Assembly: GCF_017357225.1 (NCBI RefSeq)
Contig: NZ_CP071604.1
Location: 3,537,001-3,601,000, forward strand
DNA length: 64,000 nucleotides
Direction of reading: 5' to 3'
DNA from: Rhizobium binae
Lineage (GTDB): Bacteria > Pseudomonadota > Alphaproteobacteria > Rhizobiales > Rhizobiaceae
The translations under genes were made by a program, and so were the position numbers. Positions 61,557 to 64,000 of the stretch are shown one piece after another. How positions within the stretch are numbered: the first letter of the stretch is position 1; each line of letters begins with the position of its first letter. Under the pieces are notes generated by a model. That model made no database searches, was not told the origin of the DNA, and was given only the letters and a program-made list of their open reading frames with translations.

Positions 61557-63284
61557 ATGGCCGACCTTTCAAAAGACGTCGTTCTCTCCGTCGAAAACCT
61601 CTCGATCGATTTCAGGCTGCGCACCCACATCCTGCACGCCGTCGAAAATGTCAGTTTCGAGCTGAAACGCGGGCAAACGCTGTGCCTCGTCGGTGAAAGC
61701 GGCTCCGGCAAGAGCGTCACCGCCCGTTCGCTGCTGCAGATCGTCGACAGCCCCGGCAGTATTGTTTCCGGCCGCATCCTGCTCAGGGACGGCGACGGGG
61801 CCACCGGAAGTCACGGAATCACCGATATTGCCGTCTTGAAGCCGTCCGATCGGGCGATGCGGGCCATCCGCGGTCGCCGCATCGGCCTGATCTTCCAGGA
61901 GCCGATGAGTTCGCTGTCGCCGGTTCACACCATCGGTTCGCAGATCATTGAGGCGGTGCGCCTGCACAGTGATCTCGATCATCGCGCCGCCCGCGAAAGG
62001 ACCGTCGAACTGCTGCGACAGGTCGAGATCCCGAACCCGGACAAGATGGCTGACCGCTACACCTTCGAATTCTCCGGCGGCATGCGCCAACGCGCCATGA
62101 TCGCCATGGCGCTTGCCGGCAATCCCGACATTCTCATCGCCGACGAGCCGACGACAGCCCTCGACGTCACCACCCAGGCCGAAATCCTCGATCTGATCAA
62201 GCGCCTGCAGGTCGAACGCGGCATGGCCATGCTGCTCATCACCCATGACATGGGGATCGTCGCCGAAGTGGCCGACGATGTCGCCGTCATGCGCTTCGGC
62301 CGCATCGTCGAGCGCGGACCCGTCGATGCAATCTACCATGCCGCCGAACATCCCTATACCCGCCAACTGCTTGCCTCGACAGTCAAGCTCACGCATCATG
62401 TCGATGGCAAGCTGCCCGCCATAGCACTGTCGCCGGCGGCACCGCAGCCGATCCTGTCCGTCCGCCACCTCAGCAAGATCTATGGTTGGCACGGCAAGGC
62501 CAACACGTTGCGCGCCGTCGACGACGCCAGCTTCGATCTCTATCCCGGCGAAAACCTCGGTATTGTCGGCGAAAGCGGCTCCGGCAAGACGACACTCGGC
62601 CGGCTCATCCTGCGCACCGTCGAGCCGACCTCGGGCAGCATCAGCTATTGCGGCAAGGACGGCGGCGAGATCGACGTCACCAAACTCACCAAGCGCGAAC
62701 TCCGCACATTCCATCGCGAAGTCCGCTTGGTTTTTCAGGATCCCTTCGCCTCGCTCAATCCGCGCATGACTGTCAAGGAGGTGATCGGCGATCCGCTTGT
62801 TGTCAACGGGCTGGCAAGGGGCAAGGCGCTGGCGGACCGTGTCGCCGAACTGATGCGCCTTGTCGGCCTCGACCCGATGGGGATGGAGCGTTATCCACAT
62901 GCCTTCTCCGGCGGCCAGCGCCAGCGCATCGGCATCGCTCGCGCGCTTGCGCTCGACCCACGCATCATCATCGCCGATGAGGCGACGTCCGCTCTCGATG
63001 TCTCGATCCGCAGCCAGATTCTCGACCTGCTGCTCGATATCCGTCAACGGCTGAACCTAAGCTTCATCTTCATTTCGCACGACATTTCGGTGGTGCGTTA
63101 TTTCTGCGATCGTGTCGCCGTCATGCATCGCGGCAAGATCGTCGAACTCGGCGAGGCCGAACAGATCTGCACCGCTCCTGAGGGGGCCTATACGAAGAGC
63201 CTCATCTCCGCCGTTCCCAATCCCGACCCTCGCGACAAGCGCATGCTGCACCGGCATCGTTTCGTCGCGTCTGCCGATATCTAA
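61557..63284 (+). CDS. Fused double ATPase of the ABC transporter (OppD-OppF type)
   Basis: A 575-residue protein carrying two complete ATPase domains. Domain 1 has Walker A GESGSGKS near residues 46-53, signature [15 protein letters not shown] and Walker [13 protein letters not shown]. Domain 2 has Walker [10 protein letters not shown] at about 338-346, signature [15 protein letters not shown] and Walker [13 protein letters not shown]. Each ends with the OppD/F helix ([20 protein letters not shown] or similar). Both sites look active. GGAGGAAA precedes the ATG at 61557. One fused gene replaces the usual separate oppD and oppF. Confidence 0.94.
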   Translation: MADLSKDVVLSVENLSIDFRLRTHILHAVENVSFELKRGQTLCLVGESGSGKSVTARSLLQIVDSPGSIVSGRILLRDGDGATGSHGITDIAVLKPSDRAMRAIRGRRIGLIFQEPMSSLSPVHTIGSQIIEAVRLHSDLDHRAARERTVELLRQVEIPNPDKMADRYTFEFSGGMRQRAMIAMALAGNPDILIADEPTTALDVTTQAEILDLIKRLQVERGMAMLLITHDMGIVAEVADDVAVMRFGRIVERGPVDAIYHAAEHPYTRQLLASTVKLTHHVDGKLPAIALSPAAPQPILSVRHLSKIYGWHGKANTLRAVDDASFDLYPGENLGIVGESGSGKTTLGRLILRTVEPTSGSISYCGKDGGEIDVTKLTKRELRTFHREVRLVFQDPFASLNPRMTVKEVIGDPLVVNGLARGKALADRVAELMRLVGLDPMGMERYPHAFSGGQRQRIGIARALALDPRIIIADEATSALDVSIRSQILDLLLDIRQRLNLSFIFISHDISVVRYFCDRVAVMHRGKIVELGEAEQICTAPEGAYTKSLISAVPNPDPRDKRMLHRHRFVASADI

Positions 63285-63294
63285 GGACGATCCC

Positions 63295-64000
63295 GTGCAG
63301 AAATTTTCCGCCAACCTTTCCTTCCTCTACCAAGACCTGCCCTTTCTCGACCGCTTCGCCGCTGCTGCAAAGGACGGCTTCGGTGCCCTCGAATATCTGG
63401 GCCCCTATGCCGAACCCAGGGAGAAGGTTGCCGAGGCGCTGAAGGCAAGCGGCCTGAAACAGGCGCTCTTCAACGTGCCGTCCGGCGACTGGGCCGGCGG
63501 CGAGCGCGGCATCGCCTGCCTGCCGGAGCGTGCAGAGGAGTTCCGCGATGGACTCGAGCAGGCGCTCGACTATGCCGCAGCGCTCGATTGCCGGCAGGTG
63601 AATGTCATCTCCGGCCTGGTGCCAAAAGGTGCGGACCTTCAAACGCTGGAAACGGTGCTGGTCGGCAATCTGAAATATGCTGCGAAACGTTGTGCCGACG
63701 CCGGCGTCACCCTGCTGATCGAGCCGATCAACCTGCGGGATATTCCGGGTTTCTTTCTGTCGACCACCACCCATGCGGAGCGCATCCTCGACAGGGTCGG
63801 TTCCGACAACCTCTATATCCAGTATGATTTCTACCACATGCAGGTCATGCAGGGCGATCTGATCCCCACCTTCACCCGACTTAAGGAGAAAATCGCCCAT
63901 GTGCAGATCGCCGACCATCCTGGGCGCAACGAGCCCGGCACCGGCGAGATCAACTACAATTTCATCCTCTCCGAACTCGACCGCCTCGGCTACGACGGCT
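63295..64000 (+). CDS. Hydroxypyruvate isomerase-like TIM-barrel protein, copy 2, truncated by window end
   Basis: A GTG start at 63295 with AAGGAC upstream, 10 nt after the ATPase stop; the frame runs off the right edge after about 235 residues. It carries the Hyi signatures QKFSANLSFLYQDLPFLDRF, FNVPSGDWAGGERGIACLPE, LLIEPINLRDIPGFFLSTTT, YIQYDFYHMQVMQGDL and HVQIADHPGRNEPGTGEINY. It is closer to canonical hydroxypyruvate isomerase (gcl-hyi type) than copy 1. In this operon a role as 2-oxo-tetronate or sugar isomerase is also possible. Confidence 0.9.
   Translation, partial: MQKFSANLSFLYQDLPFLDRFAAAAKDGFGALEYLGPYAEPREKVAEALKASGLKQALFNVPSGDWAGGERGIACLPERAEEFRDGLEQALDYAAALDCRQVNVISGLVPKGADLQTLETVLVGNLKYAAKRCADAGVTLLIEPINLRDIPGFFLSTTTHAERILDRVGSDNLYIQYDFYHMQVMQGDLIPTFTRLKEKIAHVQIADHPGRNEPGTGEINYNFILSELDRLGYDG

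Noticed and set aside
61569..63047. 492-codon antisense frame inside the double ATPase gene
   Set aside because: The sense strand carries all ABC motifs; the antisense frame is a by-product of third-position GC bias.

Overview
The window looks like chromosomal DNA of a Rhizobium species of the leguminosarum/etli group. It is GC-rich, and its orthologue set is typical of Rhizobiales: CtrA, ChpT, SciP, an EipA-type DUF1134 protein, an ExoY/PssA sugar transferase, RpoH1 and a complete Liv operon. It also carries interspersed palindromic repeats of the kind common in Rhizobiaceae. I saw no tRNA, rRNA, CRISPR array, insertion sequence or prophage.

Layout. 1-2.7 kb: the 3' part of a membrane hybrid histidine kinase and a LuxR-type response regulator. 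2.9-8.5 kb: a branched-chain amino acid ABC operon read leftward (livH-livM-livG-livF, a small membrane protein, livK). 9-11.1 kb: cysQ and exoY. 11.1-12.1 kb: no intact gene, but a frameshifted relic of an addiction-module antidote. 12.1-18.5 kb: a cell-cycle and envelope block (sciP, a PqiA-like protein, a small acetyltransferase, fliJ-like, ctrA, a degenerate receiver, chpT, eipA, a coiled-coil membrane protein). CtrA-like boxes (one mismatch from TTAA-N7-TTAA) lie before sciP and eipA. 18.5-26.3 kb: housekeeping genes (SpoU methyltransferase, small membrane protein, RluA-type pseudouridine synthase, rpoH behind a heat-shock-like promoter, an 834-residue membrane protein, purA). 26.5-32.3 kb: DMT transporter, acetyltransferase, GGDEF-EAL protein, xylonate-type dehydratase.

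32.6-50.1 kb is rich in efflux genes. It holds an RND adaptor/permease pair preceded by a hydrolase that lacks its nucleophilic serine, a LysR gene and a LysR fragment, a small acidic protein, 3-methyladenine glycosylase, a marR-emrA-emrB operon with a palindromic operator candidate, a Na+/H+ antiporter and a second RND pair. Neither RND pair has an outer-membrane factor nearby.

50.1-64 kb: a PPP-type phosphatase, an Rrf2 regulator with four cysteines, and a catabolic locus that runs off the right edge. This locus contains an SDR, a hydroxypyruvate isomerase-like protein, a LacI regulator, a Tat-exported peptide-type binding protein, a GHL6-like glycosidase, two permeases, a fused double ATPase and a second, truncated hydroxypyruvate isomerase-like gene. 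Together these look like a LacI-controlled uptake and breakdown system for an unidentified glycoside or sugar acid. It is the best candidate here for an undescribed pathway.
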